From Hymenobacter lucidus (lineage in GTDB: Bacteria; Bacteroidota; Bacteroidia; Cytophagales; Hymenobacteraceae): a DNA stretch of 64,000 nt. Location: assembly GCF_020447265.1 (NCBI RefSeq), contig NZ_JAJADR010000001.1, forward strand, positions 1,364,001 through 1,428,000, given 5' to 3'. Below the pieces are notes generated by a model. It did not search any database and was not told the DNA's origin. It saw nothing but the letters and a program-made list of their open reading frames with translations. Shown piece after piece: positions 27,076 through 36,346 of the stretch. Both the position numbers and the translations under genes were made by a program. The first letter of the stretch is position 1, and every line of letters begins with the position of its first letter.

Positions 27076-27520
27076 TTTCCAACGAGTCCAGCACGATAGT
27101 CACGGGGCCGTCGTTGACGAGGCGCACCTGCATGTCGGCGCCGAATTCGCCGGTGGGCACGGGTTGGTTCAGAAGCTTTTCGAGGAGCTGCACGAACTGC
27201 TCGTAGAGGGGAATGGCGACGGGCGGCGGGGCAGCCCCGATGTAGCTGGGGCGGTTGCCTTTGCGGGCATCGGCCAATAGGGTAAACTGGCTGACGACCA
27301 GCACCTGGCCCTGCACGTCCTGCACGCTGCGGTTCATCTTGCCTTCCTCGTCGCCGAAAATGCGCAGCTGCACCAGCTTGCGGGCTATCCAGTCGAGGGA
27401 CTTGAGGTCATCGTCGGGGGCAAAGCCGGCCAGCACCAACAGGCCGGGGCCAATCTGGCCGGTGACGCGGCCCTCGACGGTGACGCTGGCTTCGCGGACG
27501 CGCTGAATAACTACTCGCAT
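27068..27520 (-). CDS. dtd: D-aminoacyl-tRNA deacylase
   Basis: 150 residues from the ATG at 27518-27520 ([17 protein letters not shown]); the longer frame lacks family similarity at its tip. It has the two cross-subunit signatures, [10 protein letters not shown] (catalytic region SQFTL) and [11 protein letters not shown] (the NxGP(V/F)T motif that excludes L-amino acids). The homodimer removes D-amino acids, and also glycine from mischarged tRNA(Ala), in the cytoplasm. Confidence 0.96.
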   Translation of the reverse strand: MRVVIQRVREASVTVEGRVTGQIGPGLLVLAGFAPDDDLKSLDWIARKLVQLRIFGDEEGKMNRSVQDVQGQVLVVSQFTLLADARKGNRPSYIGAAPPPVAIPLYEQFVQLLEKLLNQPVPTGEFGADMQVRLVNDGPVTIVLDSLERV

Positions 27521-27607
27521 AAGAGGCAGGGCAGAAAGGGGAGGATAGATGTTGCGGCGGGTTTTTCGTACTTCGCGGTGCCAACCGGCAATCCGCACAC
27601 GTAGCTA

Positions 27608-29101
27608 ATGGCCGCCACGAAGAACGACAATCTGCCTCTGAATTCTGCCCTGTGGCTGCTGCCGGCGCTGTTGGCCGTGGCGGTAGTGCGCCTCTACGGC
27701 CTGAGCGAGGCCGCCCTGCCCGACTACGACTCGGTGCGTAACTGGCAGATTGTGCGGGAAATAGCCACTGGTAACTTTCGGAATCTGTTTCACCACGGCA
27801 GCCCCGGCTTCTCGGTGCTTTACGTGCCCGTGGCTTGGCTAACCAGCAACTTTCACGTCTTCCAGCACCTGAACGCGTTGCTGGCCGTGGCCGCTGTGGG
27901 CCTACTGGCCAACTTCGTGCGGCGCGAAGCCTGCCTTACCGGCCCCGAAACGGCGCTGCTTACGCTCTTCATCGGTACCTCCGTTTTCCTCACCTTCTCG
28001 GGCCGCGACTTTACCATGGGCTCGGCCTCACTGCTGGTGTTTGCCGGGCTGCTGCGGGCGTATTATCAGCGGCTGCAACGCCCGAGTCCTATAGCGCTGC
28101 TGCGGGCGGCGCTGTGGGTGGCCCTGGGCTTGTGCATCAACTACAAATTCATCCTGACGCTCCCGATTCTGGCCGTTTTTGAGCTCTTACAGCGCGACGG
28201 GCTTTTGTGGCGGCAGCGCAGCTGGCTGCGGGTAGTAAGTATTGTGGCCGCGCCGTTCGTGGTATTCGGGCTGGTGGGTGTGCTGGCCGGGCTGCCTTGG
28301 TACCGGTGGCCGGCGGTGTACTACAACGTGCTGTTTCCGGGGGTAGCCAACGCGGCCGGCCGGCAGGGCAGCGTGCAGCTCGACTTGCTGTACTACCCTT
28401 TAGTTATGCTGAAGTTTGAATCGTGGCTGGTGCTGCCATGGCTGCTGCTGTTGCCACTGGTGTGGCGGCGGGAACTGTTTACGGCGCTGCAGCGCATCAA
28501 TCTAGTGCGCTACCTGGCCGTGTGGGGTTACGCGTATCTGGCCGGAATGTCGTTGCTGCTCAAAGCGCCCCGCGGATTGCTATTGGTGTATGGGCTATTC
28601 TACACGCTGGCTTTTCTGAGTTTGCGGCGCTACGCGGCGGGTTGGGGACTGGCGGTGGTGGTACTGGCTGCCTGCACTTCCAACATGAGTCGGATTGAGC
28701 GGGAGGTGTATGCCTACACGCCGAGTAGCTACCCGCGGGTAGCCCAGTGGCTGCAGCAGCGCGGCGGCACCAAAGTGGCTAGCACGGTAGGGCTGGGTTT
28801 GGCGCCATTCGGTATTGATTCGGTAGTCAGTATTACCTCCGAAAAACAGCTGCCGGCCTTGCGTAAGCGCGGTTTTCAATACGTGCTGCTCGACGGCTAT
28901 TACCTTGTAACCAACGTGCCGCAGTTCGACTCGCTGCGGCGGCAGCAGCCCGTAGCCGAATGGTCTGAACCCATGTTGACCTCGCCACTGCTCTTTTTGG
29001 AGCACACCGAATATACAGGCCTGAACTACGTGAAAACCCTGGTCCTGCAGAGCCGGGCCCACCATGACTCAGTGCAGCTCCGGCTGTACCGGCTGCAGTA
29101 A
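27608..29101 (+). CDS. polytopic membrane protein, possibly GT-C type glycosyltransferase
   Basis: 497 residues with about ten TM segments (for example LWLLPALLAVAVVRLYGL near the N-terminus and GLLLVYGLFYTLAFLSL) and a soluble C-terminal domain of about 120 residues. The first outer loop carries DYDSVRNWQIVREIATGNF, an acidic motif placed like the catalytic Asp loop of ArnT/PMT (GT39) enzymes, which use polyprenyl-phosphate sugars. No other glycosyltransferase motif is clear. It stands alone, divergent from dtd by 87 bp and followed by an inverted repeat. Function is uncertain. Confidence 0.75.
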   Translation: MAATKNDNLPLNSALWLLPALLAVAVVRLYGLSEAALPDYDSVRNWQIVREIATGNFRNLFHHGSPGFSVLYVPVAWLTSNFHVFQHLNALLAVAAVGLLANFVRREACLTGPETALLTLFIGTSVFLTFSGRDFTMGSASLLVFAGLLRAYYQRLQRPSPIALLRAALWVALGLCINYKFILTLPILAVFELLQRDGLLWRQRSWLRVVSIVAAPFVVFGLVGVLAGLPWYRWPAVYYNVLFPGVANAAGRQGSVQLDLLYYPLVMLKFESWLVLPWLLLLPLVWRRELFTALQRINLVRYLAVWGYAYLAGMSLLLKAPRGLLLVYGLFYTLAFLSLRRYAAGWGLAVVVLAACTSNMSRIEREVYAYTPSSYPRVAQWLQQRGGTKVASTVGLGLAPFGIDSVVSITSEKQLPALRKRGFQYVLLDGYYLVTNVPQFDSLRRQQPVAEWSEPMLTSPLLFLEHTEYTGLNYVKTLVLQSRAHHDSVQLRLYRLQ

Positions 29102-29182
29102 GCTGTTGGTGCTGCAAGTATGGAGACTTGCCTCGTGCACCTGCCAACAGACGCGGCTGCGTCGAAGTCTGTGGCCAGAGTC

Positions 29183-29259
29183 AGTAGCGCGAACTTTGTA
29201 GTTCGCGCCCCGCGCAAGTAGCGTCGTGCTGGCACGCGAACTACAAAGTTCGCGCTACT
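29183..29259. repeat. 25-bp perfect inverted repeat
   Basis: Left arm 29183-29207 (begins AGTAGCGCGAACTTTG) is exactly complementary to 29235-29259, with a 27-base spacer. Each arm also has internal dyad character (CGCGAACTTTGTAGTTCGCG). It lies in the 164-bp convergent gap before mltG. Confidence 0.9.
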
Positions 29260-29265
29260 ACCAGC

Positions 29266-30336
29266 CTACCGCAGAATCTTCAGGCTGTCGAGCGTGTGCT
29301 GGTATTTGCGGGCGTACTGCTTGTGTTGGGCGTAGGTTTCGGCGAAGTCGGAGAAGCCGCTGTGGTCGGGGCGGGCACAGAAGAAGTAGAACTTGTGGGC
29401 TGCGGGCTTGAGCACGGCGTTCAGGCTGCTGCGGTTGGCCGAGGTAATGGGACCGGGCGGCAGGCCTTTGTGCTTGTAGGTGTTGTAGGGCGAATCCACG
29501 AGCTTATCCTTATTGAGCACACGCTTCACCCCAAAGTTGCCAATTGCCCAGAGCAGGGTTGGGTCGGCCTGCAGGCGCATGCCGGTGCGCAGTCGGTTCA
29601 GGTACACTCCCGCAATGATGGGCTTATCGGTGGGCTCAGAGGTTTCGCGCTGCACAATGCTGGCCAGCACGTGCACCTGCGTGGGCGACAACCCCAATGA
29701 GTCGGCCTGCTGCCGGCGCTGCACGGTCCAGAAGCGGTGGTGCATGGCGGCGGCCGAGTCCAGAAATTGCGCGGCCGAGGTGTTCCACTCCAGCCGGTAG
29801 GCGCCGGGCAGAAACATCGTCAGAATGGTGGTAGTATCGAGGTGGTAGCGACGCAGCAGCAGGCCGTTGTCGTTGAGGAGCCGGCGTAGCTGCCCCGAGT
29901 CGGCCTCCAGCTGCCGGGCCACCTGGCGCACGAGTTGGGGCTTATACTTAAAGGCATCGAGGGTAAAGGCCACCGTATCCTGGGGGCCGTGCAGCAGCTT
30001 CTCTACTAAGGCCGAGTTGCCCAGCTCCGGTGTGAGCAAATAGCGGCCCGGCCGCACCTGGGAAGGGTAGTTGCGCCAGCGGGCCACCCGCTCAAACGTT
30101 GCCGGGTCGCGCAGCAGTTCGTGCTTCCGCAGCGAGTCGAGCACAGCCTGATACGACGAGCCGGTTCGGATGTAGAGGTAGGCTGGTCCGAAGGCTGAGG
30201 CCGTCACGTTGGGCTTCCACAGCAGCAGCCAGCCCTGGTAAAGTACCGCACCGCCAGCCAGCAGCAGCACTACTAGTAAAACCCGCGCTACCCGCCACCA
30301 GAGCGGCGCAGACTTGGGAGAAATAGGTTGAGTCAA
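29266..30336 (-). CDS. mltG: endolytic murein transglycosylase
   Basis: 356 residues; one N-terminal TM (VLLVVLLLAGGAVLYQGWLLL) then a LysM-like region and the YceG catalytic domain. The catalytic Glu (about residue 228) is in VLASIVQRETSEPTDKPIIAGVYLNRL, followed by QADPTLLWAIG, SPYNTYKHKGLPPGPI and SLNAVLKP, all family hallmarks. It cuts nascent glycan strands near the inner membrane and sets their length. The start is TTG at 30334-30336: no ATG lies between it and an in-frame stop 30 bp upstream. It follows the methyltransferase gene by 20 bp. Confidence 0.95.
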   Translation of the reverse strand: MTQPISPKSAPLWWRVARVLLVVLLLAGGAVLYQGWLLLWKPNVTASAFGPAYLYIRTGSSYQAVLDSLRKHELLRDPATFERVARWRNYPSQVRPGRYLLTPELGNSALVEKLLHGPQDTVAFTLDAFKYKPQLVRQVARQLEADSGQLRRLLNDNGLLLRRYHLDTTTILTMFLPGAYRLEWNTSAAQFLDSAAAMHHRFWTVQRRQQADSLGLSPTQVHVLASIVQRETSEPTDKPIIAGVYLNRLRTGMRLQADPTLLWAIGNFGVKRVLNKDKLVDSPYNTYKHKGLPPGPITSANRSSLNAVLKPAAHKFYFFCARPDHSGFSDFAETYAQHKQYARKYQHTLDSLKILR

Positions 30337-30356
30337 AATAGAAAGCAGCGGCTTTT

Positions 30357-31130
30357 TTAGGGTTTAATGGCTTTTGCCACCACCCGCTGCCAGACAAAGG
30401 TAAAGTCTCCGTCGGCAACCTCGTGAATCTGAAACTGGTGCTGTGCTTCGGCCGAAGCCGTTCGGAACTCGTGGCGCACGGCTTCGGCAGCAGTACCCGT
30501 ACAGCCGGCTTTTTCCAGCCAGCCATTGAGTGGCATGGTGCCATCGGGAGCGGCCGGCTCCACTTGCTCCACTTGCAGGCCGGCTTCTTCCAATGCGGTT
30601 CGCCATTCCTGCGGGGCCAGGTTACGGGCGTGCGAAGGGTCGCGCAGCTTTTCTAGGCGGTTTTGCCACCGGCTTAGTTCCGGCTCGTTGTCGGGTACCG
30701 TTGTATCGGCCAGCAAAAACCGACCTCCAGGCTGTAGTACGCGTTTCACCTCGGCCAGGAACTGTGGCACCGAATCAAAATGGTGCGGGGCCACGCGGCA
30801 GGTAACGATGCTGAACGACGCGTCGGCAAACGGCAGGGCTTCCGCGGCGCCTTCCTGCCACGTCACGTTGTGCAGCCCCAGCTGCTGCTGCTGCTGCCGG
30901 GCTGCCTCGGCCAGCATCCCCGTCGATACATCCAGCCCCACTACCGACTGCACCAGCGGTGCAAAGGCCAGGGCTGTGAAGCCCGTGCCGGTGGCCACGT
31001 CGAGTACCGTATCGGTGGGCTGGGCATCGGCATGCTCCAGCAGCCACCGCAGCAGCGCTTCACTCCAGCTGTTCCACTGGGTGTTGTAGTGCGTAGCCTG
31101 GCGGTCAAACTGTTCTTTGGCGGTAGACAT
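30357..31130 (-). CDS. class I SAM-dependent methyltransferase
   Basis: 257 residues from the ATG at 31128-31130. SAM-binding motif I is VLDVATGTGFTALAF, motif II LDVSTGMLAEA, and FADASFSIVTCRVAPHHF is the motif IV region of the UbiE/Coq5-like (methyltransferase 11) group, followed by VLQPGGRFLLADTTVPD. Substrate is unknown: similarity to UbiE is at fold level, and there is no quinone gene nearby. It is cytoplasmic and may be cotranscribed with mltG. Confidence 0.85.
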   Translation of the reverse strand: MSTAKEQFDRQATHYNTQWNSWSEALLRWLLEHADAQPTDTVLDVATGTGFTALAFAPLVQSVVGLDVSTGMLAEAARQQQQQLGLHNVTWQEGAAEALPFADASFSIVTCRVAPHHFDSVPQFLAEVKRVLQPGGRFLLADTTVPDNEPELSRWQNRLEKLRDPSHARNLAPQEWRTALEEAGLQVEQVEPAAPDGTMPLNGWLEKAGCTGTAAEAVRHEFRTASAEAQHQFQIHEVADGDFTFVWQRVVAKAIKP

Positions 31131-31153
31131 GGGGTTTGGGTGTTAATTGTTGA

Positions 31154-31223
31154 TAGTTGGTTATTTCTAAGAACGTCATTCCGGGCAAAGTCGTGGAATG
31201 ACGTTCTTAGAAACAACCAACTA
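31154..31223. repeat. 29-bp inverted repeat (one mismatch), likely terminator
   Basis: Left arm 31154-31182 and right arm 31195-31223 are complementary at 28 of 29 positions, with a 12-base loop; the core is AAGAACGTCATTCC. The right arm contains the stop codon of the regulator gene, whose transcript would end in this hairpin. Confidence 0.9.
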
Positions 31224-32708
31224 CCCGCCATTTACCAGCGTGGCAATGGCTGCTTCCAGCTCCTTGGTACGCTGCTTTCGCTCGATTTCCACCGGCGCTG
31301 CGGCCCGCACTTCGCAGTCGGGAATGGGGCACCGCTCACAGGTTTCGTTCACAATACGGATTGGAATGGCCGGGTCGTCCAGGAAACGAACTTTCTGCTT
31401 CAGGTTGTCGTCGCAAAGCAGGCCCACTGTTACGCTCACGGCTGGCTCGCCCGGCCCGCCGGCCCGAGCCAGAGTCAGGCACAGGTACTCGTCGTCGGTG
31501 CCGAAATAGTGGGAGCGTTGGGCCGAAATAGCCGTGTAGGGCGTCGAAGACGGCGGCTGCTGGCGTAGCTCCGAAATCAGGCGTAGCGACACCCAGCGGC
31601 GGCAGTAGTGCTCGTGCAGCTCGTTGCCGTGGGGGTTGTGCAGGCGGGAGAGGTGTAGCTCCTTGGTCAGCAGAAAGCCCGCGTCGGCATTGGCCTGGTC
31701 GAAGCGCAGGAAAAACAGGCTTTGCAGCCCGAAGTGGCGCGGTAGCAGGTTGGTGATGCGCTGCATGAACATCTCCGGCGACACGTCATACTTGGTCAGC
31801 AGGTCCAGAAATGCCGTCGGGTCCCACTTTTTACTGGCAAATAGCTTCTGGAAGTCCCGCGTCAGGCTGTCTTCCTCCATCAGCAGCGCCCCGGCAAAAT
31901 ACGAGGCCTTGAAGTTGTTGAGCACCTCATCGAAGCTGCGCACCGGGAAGCTGGCATTCACGTAGGGCCGCTCCCGCAGGTTAAGGTAATTGAAGGCAAT
32001 TTCGCGGCCCAGCACGAAGGCCTCTTGGGCCCCAGTCAGGCCCGGGCGCATGAGGAGACGTTTGGTTTTGGGCTGAAATACGGAGCGCAGCCGGCCCAGA
32101 CTGGCGTACTCGCCCAACTTGATGCGGTCCACGCTGTAGCCGTACTTGTTGGTCAGCACCCGCTCCAGCTGCTGAGTGGCGAAAGGAGCGGCTACCATCA
32201 GCTTCTCTTGTCCCACGAAGGTGCGCACGTCCTGCTCCAACTCCTCAAAGTAGTTGTCGTGCATCTCCTGGTAGGAGCGCAACGAGGCCAGAAAGAAGTG
32301 TTCCTGCCGCATTTCGTAGTTGCGCGCAATTTCGAACAGCGTCCCGATAAAGGCGTTCATCTTGGCCGGCGCGTCCGAAATCAGCTCCACGATGCGCACT
32401 GGGTCCAGCCCGAACATTTCCAGCGGAAACTCCTTGAGCAGGTCCGATTGTAGCAGCTCGGAAATGGGTTCCAGCTTGCGGCTGAGCGTGAGCGAGGTAA
32501 GCTGGTCGTAGCTGACTTCCAGTACCTTGCTTAAACTCAGTATTTTATCGGCTTTGGGGTATTTCTTGCCCTTTTCAATCTCATTCAGGTACGACACCGA
32601 TACGTCGCAGGCCCGCGCCAGCTCGGCGGGAGTAAAGCCGCGCTCTTGCCGCAACTCGCGCAGTTTCAAACCAAAAATTAACCGGACAACCTGACCGTGA
32701 CTGAGCAT
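31221..32708 (-). CDS. XRE-family regulator of the RamB/ScfR (short-chain fatty acyl) type
   Basis: 495 residues from the ATG at 32706-32708. HTH_3 domain at about 14-68 (LRELRQERGFTPAELARACD, then VSYLNEIEKGKKYPK), a long middle region with an IrrE-like segment (QEAFVLGREIAFNYLNL), and a C-terminal cysteine cluster CERCPIPDCEVRAAAP near residue 450, as in actinobacterial RamB, PrpR and ScfR. Those proteins sense acyl-CoA status, carry an Fe-S cluster in some cases, and control glyoxylate-shunt and methylcitrate genes. Here it is divergent from malate synthase and isocitrate lyase, which fits that role. It probably also controls itself. Confidence 0.88.
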   Translation of the reverse strand: MLSHGQVVRLIFGLKLRELRQERGFTPAELARACDVSVSYLNEIEKGKKYPKADKILSLSKVLEVSYDQLTSLTLSRKLEPISELLQSDLLKEFPLEMFGLDPVRIVELISDAPAKMNAFIGTLFEIARNYEMRQEHFFLASLRSYQEMHDNYFEELEQDVRTFVGQEKLMVAAPFATQQLERVLTNKYGYSVDRIKLGEYASLGRLRSVFQPKTKRLLMRPGLTGAQEAFVLGREIAFNYLNLRERPYVNASFPVRSFDEVLNNFKASYFAGALLMEEDSLTRDFQKLFASKKWDPTAFLDLLTKYDVSPEMFMQRITNLLPRHFGLQSLFFLRFDQANADAGFLLTKELHLSRLHNPHGNELHEHYCRRWVSLRLISELRQQPPSSTPYTAISAQRSHYFGTDDEYLCLTLARAGGPGEPAVSVTVGLLCDDNLKQKVRFLDDPAIPIRIVNETCERCPIPDCEVRAAAPVEIERKQRTKELEAAIATLVNGG

Positions 32709-32793
32709 AGGTGGATAGAAAAGAAGGATCGGCTAGACGAAAAACGACCCTAAGAGCAGCAACAAGAAAAAAGATAACGGCTTAAAAGCCTTG

Positions 32794-32823
32794 CAAAAAT
32801 AGGGAAAACCCAGCTTTTGTAAA
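32794..32823 (-). promoter_or_regulatory. promoter of the RamB-like regulator
   Basis: On the minus strand TTTA (32823-32820), 18 bases, TATTTTTG (32801-32794), a full -7 match with a one-mismatch -33. The dyad sites at 32826-32861 begin just upstream. Confidence 0.55.
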
Positions 32824-32825
32824 TT

Positions 32826-32861
32826 TTAGCGAATATTCGCTTGATTAATAAAATTCGCTAA
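32826..32861. promoter_or_regulatory. candidate operator of the glyoxylate-shunt divergon
   Basis: AGCGAATATTCGCT (32828-32841) is a perfect 14-bp palindrome, and TTAGCGAA (32826-32833) recurs inverted as TTCGCTAA at 32854-32861. The half-site resembles the TTTGCAAA type bound by actinobacterial RamB/PrpR. One half-site lies between the -33 and -7 elements of the aceB promoter, so binding should repress it. Confidence 0.6.
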
Positions 32862-32871
32862 CGTATGTTTG
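32841..32871 (+). promoter_or_regulatory. promoter of aceB
   Basis: TTG at 32841-32843, 20 bases, then TATGTTTG (32864-32871), an exact TAnnTTTG element. Transcription would start near 32876, about 36 bases before the aceB ATG. Confidence 0.65.
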
Positions 32872-32911
32872 GTTATATTCTTTCCAGCTTCTCTCCAAAA
32901 CAACTTAGCTT

Positions 32912-34543
32912 ATGTCACCTTTCGCAGAACCCCAAACGCTAGTTTCGCCGCCCGCCTACCTCACGCCGGAGCGGGTGAAAGTAATCGGAGCCTACTCGCC
33001 CGAGTTTGCCGAAATCCTGACGCCCTCGGCCCTGGCCTTCGTAGCCGAGCTGCACCGCCGCTTCGACCGTACCCGGCGCGAGCTGCTACTACGCCGCGAG
33101 GCCCGGCAGCGCGAGTTTGAAGCCGGTATCCTGCCCGATTTTCTGCCCGAAACTCAGATGATTCGGGACAAGCCCTGGACGGTAGCGCCAGTGCCCGCCG
33201 ATTTACAGGACCGCCGGGTGGAAATCACTGGCCCGGTGGAGCGCAAGATGATTATCAACGCCCTGAACTCGGGCGCCAAAGTGTTTATGGCCGACCTGGA
33301 AGATTCCAACTCCCCAACCTGGGCCAACGTTATTGAGGGGCAGCGCAACCTGCGCGACGCCGTGCGCCGCACCATTTCGCTGAGCACGCCCACCAAGGAG
33401 TATAAGCTGAACGACGTTACGGCCACGTTGGTAGTGCGGCCCCGCGGCTGGCACTTGGTAGAAAAGCATGTGCTGGTCGATGGGGAACCAATCAGCGCTT
33501 CCATGTTCGACTTCGGACTGTACTTTTTCCACAACGCCCACGAGCTGTGCAGCCGGGGCAGCGCGCCGTACTACTACTTGCCCAAAATTGAAAGCCACCT
33601 GGAAGCCCGGCTCTGGAACGACATTTTCGGCTTTGCCCAGTGGTCGTTGAAAATGCCCAAGTGCACCATTAAAGCCACGGTGCTGATTGAGACGCTGCCC
33701 GCCGCTTTCGAGCTGAACGAAATCCTGTATGAGCTGCGCGAGCATAGCGCCGGACTCAACTGCGGCCGTTGGGACTATATTTTCTCCTACATCAAGCGCC
33801 TAGGGCTCAAGCCCGAGTTCCGGCTGCCCGACCGCGCCCAGGTGACAATGACGGTGCCGTTTATGGCCGCCTACTCCCAGCTCGTCATCCAGACCTGCCA
33901 CCGGCGTGGAGTGCACGCCATCGGGGGTATGGCTGCCCAGATTCCGATTAAAAACGACCCCGAAGCCAACGAGGCCGCGCTGGAGAAAGTGCGCCTCGAC
34001 AAAGTGCGGGAGGCCAAAAACGGCCACGACGGTACTTGGGTAGCACACCCCGGATTGGTGCCGGTAGCGTTGGCCGTGTTCAACGAGCTGATGCCGCAGC
34101 CCAACCAGATTGACAACAAGCGCGAAGACGTGAAGGTAACAGCCGCCGATTTGGTGAAAGCGCCCCAGGGCACCATTACCGAGGAAGGGCTGAAACTCAA
34201 CATCGACGTGGCCATTCAGTACCTCGAAGCCTGGCTGGGCGGCAACGGCTGCGTGCCGATTTACAACCTGATGGAAGACGCGGCCACGGCCGAAATCAGT
34301 CGGGCCCAGGTGTGGCAGTGGCTGCACACGCCCGGCACTACGCTGGCCGATGGCCGCGAAATCACCGTGGAGCTGTACCGTTCCTACGTGCCGTTGCAGC
34401 TGGAGAAAATTCGGGCGCTGGTGGGCGAGGAGCGCTACACCAACGGCCAGTATCTGAAAGCCGCCCGCCTCTTCGACGGCCTAGTGACGAGCCAGAAATT
34501 CGTGGAATTCCTCACGGTGCCGGCCTACGAGCAGCTGGCGTAG
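32912..34543 (+). CDS. aceB: malate synthase A
   Basis: 543 residues from the ATG at 32912, the normal length of the A isoform. Motifs: [20 protein letters not shown] (substrate loop with catalytic Asp region), [69 protein letters not shown] and [12 protein letters not shown]. The enzyme condenses glyoxylate with acetyl-CoA to malate, the second step of the glyoxylate shunt. The isocitrate lyase gene follows by 203 bp on the same strand, and the regulator is divergent. Growth on acetate or fatty acids would need both. Confidence 0.97.
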   Translation: MSPFAEPQTLVSPPAYLTPERVKVIGAYSPEFAEILTPSALAFVAELHRRFDRTRRELLLRREARQREFEAGILPDFLPETQMIRDKPWTVAPVPADLQDRRVEITGPVERKMIINALNSGAKVFMADLEDSNSPTWANVIEGQRNLRDAVRRTISLSTPTKEYKLNDVTATLVVRPRGWHLVEKHVLVDGEPISASMFDFGLYFFHNAHELCSRGSAPYYYLPKIESHLEARLWNDIFGFAQWSLKMPKCTIKATVLIETLPAAFELNEILYELREHSAGLNCGRWDYIFSYIKRLGLKPEFRLPDRAQVTMTVPFMAAYSQLVIQTCHRRGVHAIGGMAAQIPIKNDPEANEAALEKVRLDKVREAKNGHDGTWVAHPGLVPVALAVFNELMPQPNQIDNKREDVKVTAADLVKAPQGTITEEGLKLNIDVAIQYLEAWLGGNGCVPIYNLMEDAATAEISRAQVWQWLHTPGTTLADGREITVELYRSYVPLQLEKIRALVGEERYTNGQYLKAARLFDGLVTSQKFVEFLTVPAYEQLA

Positions 34544-34746
34544 CTAAACCCTGCTGATACGGGCCGGCTGCCTTCTAAGCAGTAGGTCGCCCCACTTGAC
34601 TCGCACGACCAAAAACGTGCCCCACTTTCTTATTGCCTTTTCCGAAAAGCGGCTTTTCAGCCTGCCGGGCCGCGCATTGCCTTTTTCTAACTTCCTCAAC
34701 CACTTCCTTTCAACCCGCAGGCCGTGCCTGCCCAACGTACTCTCCC

Positions 34747-36033
34747 ATGAACAAGCAAGAACGTATTGCCAGCATCAACAAGGACTGGGCCACCAACCCG
34801 CGCTGGAAAGGCATCGAGCGGCCTTACTCGGCCGAGGACGTGGTGAAGCTCCAGAACTCCATCCGCATCGAGTACTCGTTGGCCCGGCAGGGCGCTGAGC
34901 GGCTCTGGAGCCAGCTGCACTCGGAGAAATACGTGGCTGGCCTGGGCGCCCTCACCGGCAACCAGGCTGTGCAGGAAGTACAGGCGGGCCTGAACGCCAT
35001 TTACCTCAGCGGCTGGCAGGTGGCCGCCGATGCCAACGGGGCCGGCCAGATGTACCCCGACCAAAGCCTTTACCCAGTGGATAGTGTGCCCAACGTGGTG
35101 AAGCGCATCAACAACGCCCTGCTGCGCGCCGACCAGATTCAGAACCTGAGCGGGGAGGGCGACGTGCATTGGCTGGTGCCCATCGTGGCCGACGCCGAAG
35201 CTGGTTTTGGGGGCAACCTCAATGCGTTTGAGTTGATGAAGATGATGATTGAGGCCGGAGCCGCTGGGGTGCATTTCGAAGATCAGCTGTCCTCGGCCAA
35301 GAAGTGCGGCCATTTGGGCGGCAAGGTGCTGGTGCCCACCCAGGAGGCCATCAACAAGCTGGTAGCCGCCCGCTTAGCCGCCGATGTGCTGAGCGTGCCC
35401 ACGCTGGTAGTAGCCCGCACCGATGCCGACGCCGCCGACCTGATTACCTCCGACGTGGACGAGCGGGACCTGCCCTTTGTGCTCACGGGTGAGGAGCGTA
35501 CCAGTGAAGGCTTCTACCGGGTGCGGCCCGGCGTGGAGGCGTGCATTGCCCGGGGCCTGGCCTACGCACCCTATGCCGACCTGCTCTGGATGGAAACCTC
35601 TCACCCCGACCTGGAGCAGGCCCGCGCCTTTGCTGAGGGTATTCACGCCGAATTTCCCGGCAAGCTGCTGGCCTACAACTGCTCCCCGTCGTTCAATTGG
35701 GCGTCTAAGCTGAGCGTGGAGCAGATGGAAACCTTTCGGGAGGAACTGGCCGCGCTGGGCTTCAAATTTCAGTTTATCACCCTGGCCGGCTTCCACGCCC
35801 TCAATACCAGCATGTTTGAGCTGGCACAGGCCTATCGGGAGCGGGGCATGGCGGGCTACTCGGAGCTACAGGAGCGGGAGTTTGCCCTCCAGAAGCACGG
35901 TTTCAAAGCGGTGAAGCACCAGTCGTTCGTAGGCACCGGCTACTTTGATGCGGTGCAGAGCGTGGTGTCGGCTGGCAAAGCCAGTACCTCGGCCCTGGTG
36001 GGCTCCACGGAAGAAGCGCAGTTCAGTCATTAA
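34747..36033 (+). CDS. aceA: isocitrate lyase
   Basis: 428 residues from the ATG at 34747 ([20 protein letters not shown]); the longer open frame upstream has no family match. The active-site loop [14 protein letters not shown] is near residue 187, with [46 protein letters not shown] and [11 protein letters not shown] around it. It splits isocitrate to succinate and glyoxylate and opens the shunt that bypasses the two decarboxylations of the TCA cycle. It may be transcribed with aceB; the 203-bp gap shows no convincing terminator or promoter. Confidence 0.97.
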   Translation: MNKQERIASINKDWATNPRWKGIERPYSAEDVVKLQNSIRIEYSLARQGAERLWSQLHSEKYVAGLGALTGNQAVQEVQAGLNAIYLSGWQVAADANGAGQMYPDQSLYPVDSVPNVVKRINNALLRADQIQNLSGEGDVHWLVPIVADAEAGFGGNLNAFELMKMMIEAGAAGVHFEDQLSSAKKCGHLGGKVLVPTQEAINKLVAARLAADVLSVPTLVVARTDADAADLITSDVDERDLPFVLTGEERTSEGFYRVRPGVEACIARGLAYAPYADLLWMETSHPDLEQARAFAEGIHAEFPGKLLAYNCSPSFNWASKLSVEQMETFREELAALGFKFQFITLAGFHALNTSMFELAQAYRERGMAGYSELQEREFALQKHGFKAVKHQSFVGTGYFDAVQSVVSAGKASTSALVGSTEEAQFSH

Positions 36034-36070
36034 GACGCGGATACTTCGCGTTTCGGAAGCAACGCAGGCC

Positions 36071-36308
36071 CGTTGTACGTACGTTCCACGGCCTCTACAG
36101 TACCAAAATGCCCGTGGGACGTACGTGCTACAGTCTTCCCGGTGCCAAAATGGGTATGGGACGTACGTCCCACGGGCTTCACAGCAACAAAATGGGCATG
36201 GGACGTACGTCTCACGGCCTACCCGGTGCCGAAATGGGCATGGGACGTACGTCCCACGGGCTTCCCGATAACAAAATGGCCGTGGTACGTTCGTACCACG
36301 GCCATTTT
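36071..36308. repeat. 42-bp tandem array with a palindrome in every unit
   Basis: Six units with ACGTACGT (last one ACGTTCGT) at 36077, 36119, 36161, 36203, 36245 and 36287, exactly 42 bp apart. In units 3 and 5 the dyad is TGGGACGTACGTCCCA; between dyads runs a spacer like GGGCTTCCCGATAACAAAAT. The array fills nearly all of the 313-bp gap between aceA and the convergent rnd gene. All frames stay open because the period is a multiple of three. Confidence 0.95.
36273..36308. terminator. 17-bp perfect hairpin in the last repeat unit, likely bidirectional terminator
   Basis: AAAATGGCCGTGGTACG (36273-36289), two T, then its exact complement (36292-36308). A/T runs at both ends make it able to end transcripts from aceA and from rnd. 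Confidence 0.75.
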
Positions 36309-36346
36309 AATTCTACCGCTGGGGTGTCTTCAAGGCTCGGAGCCGC

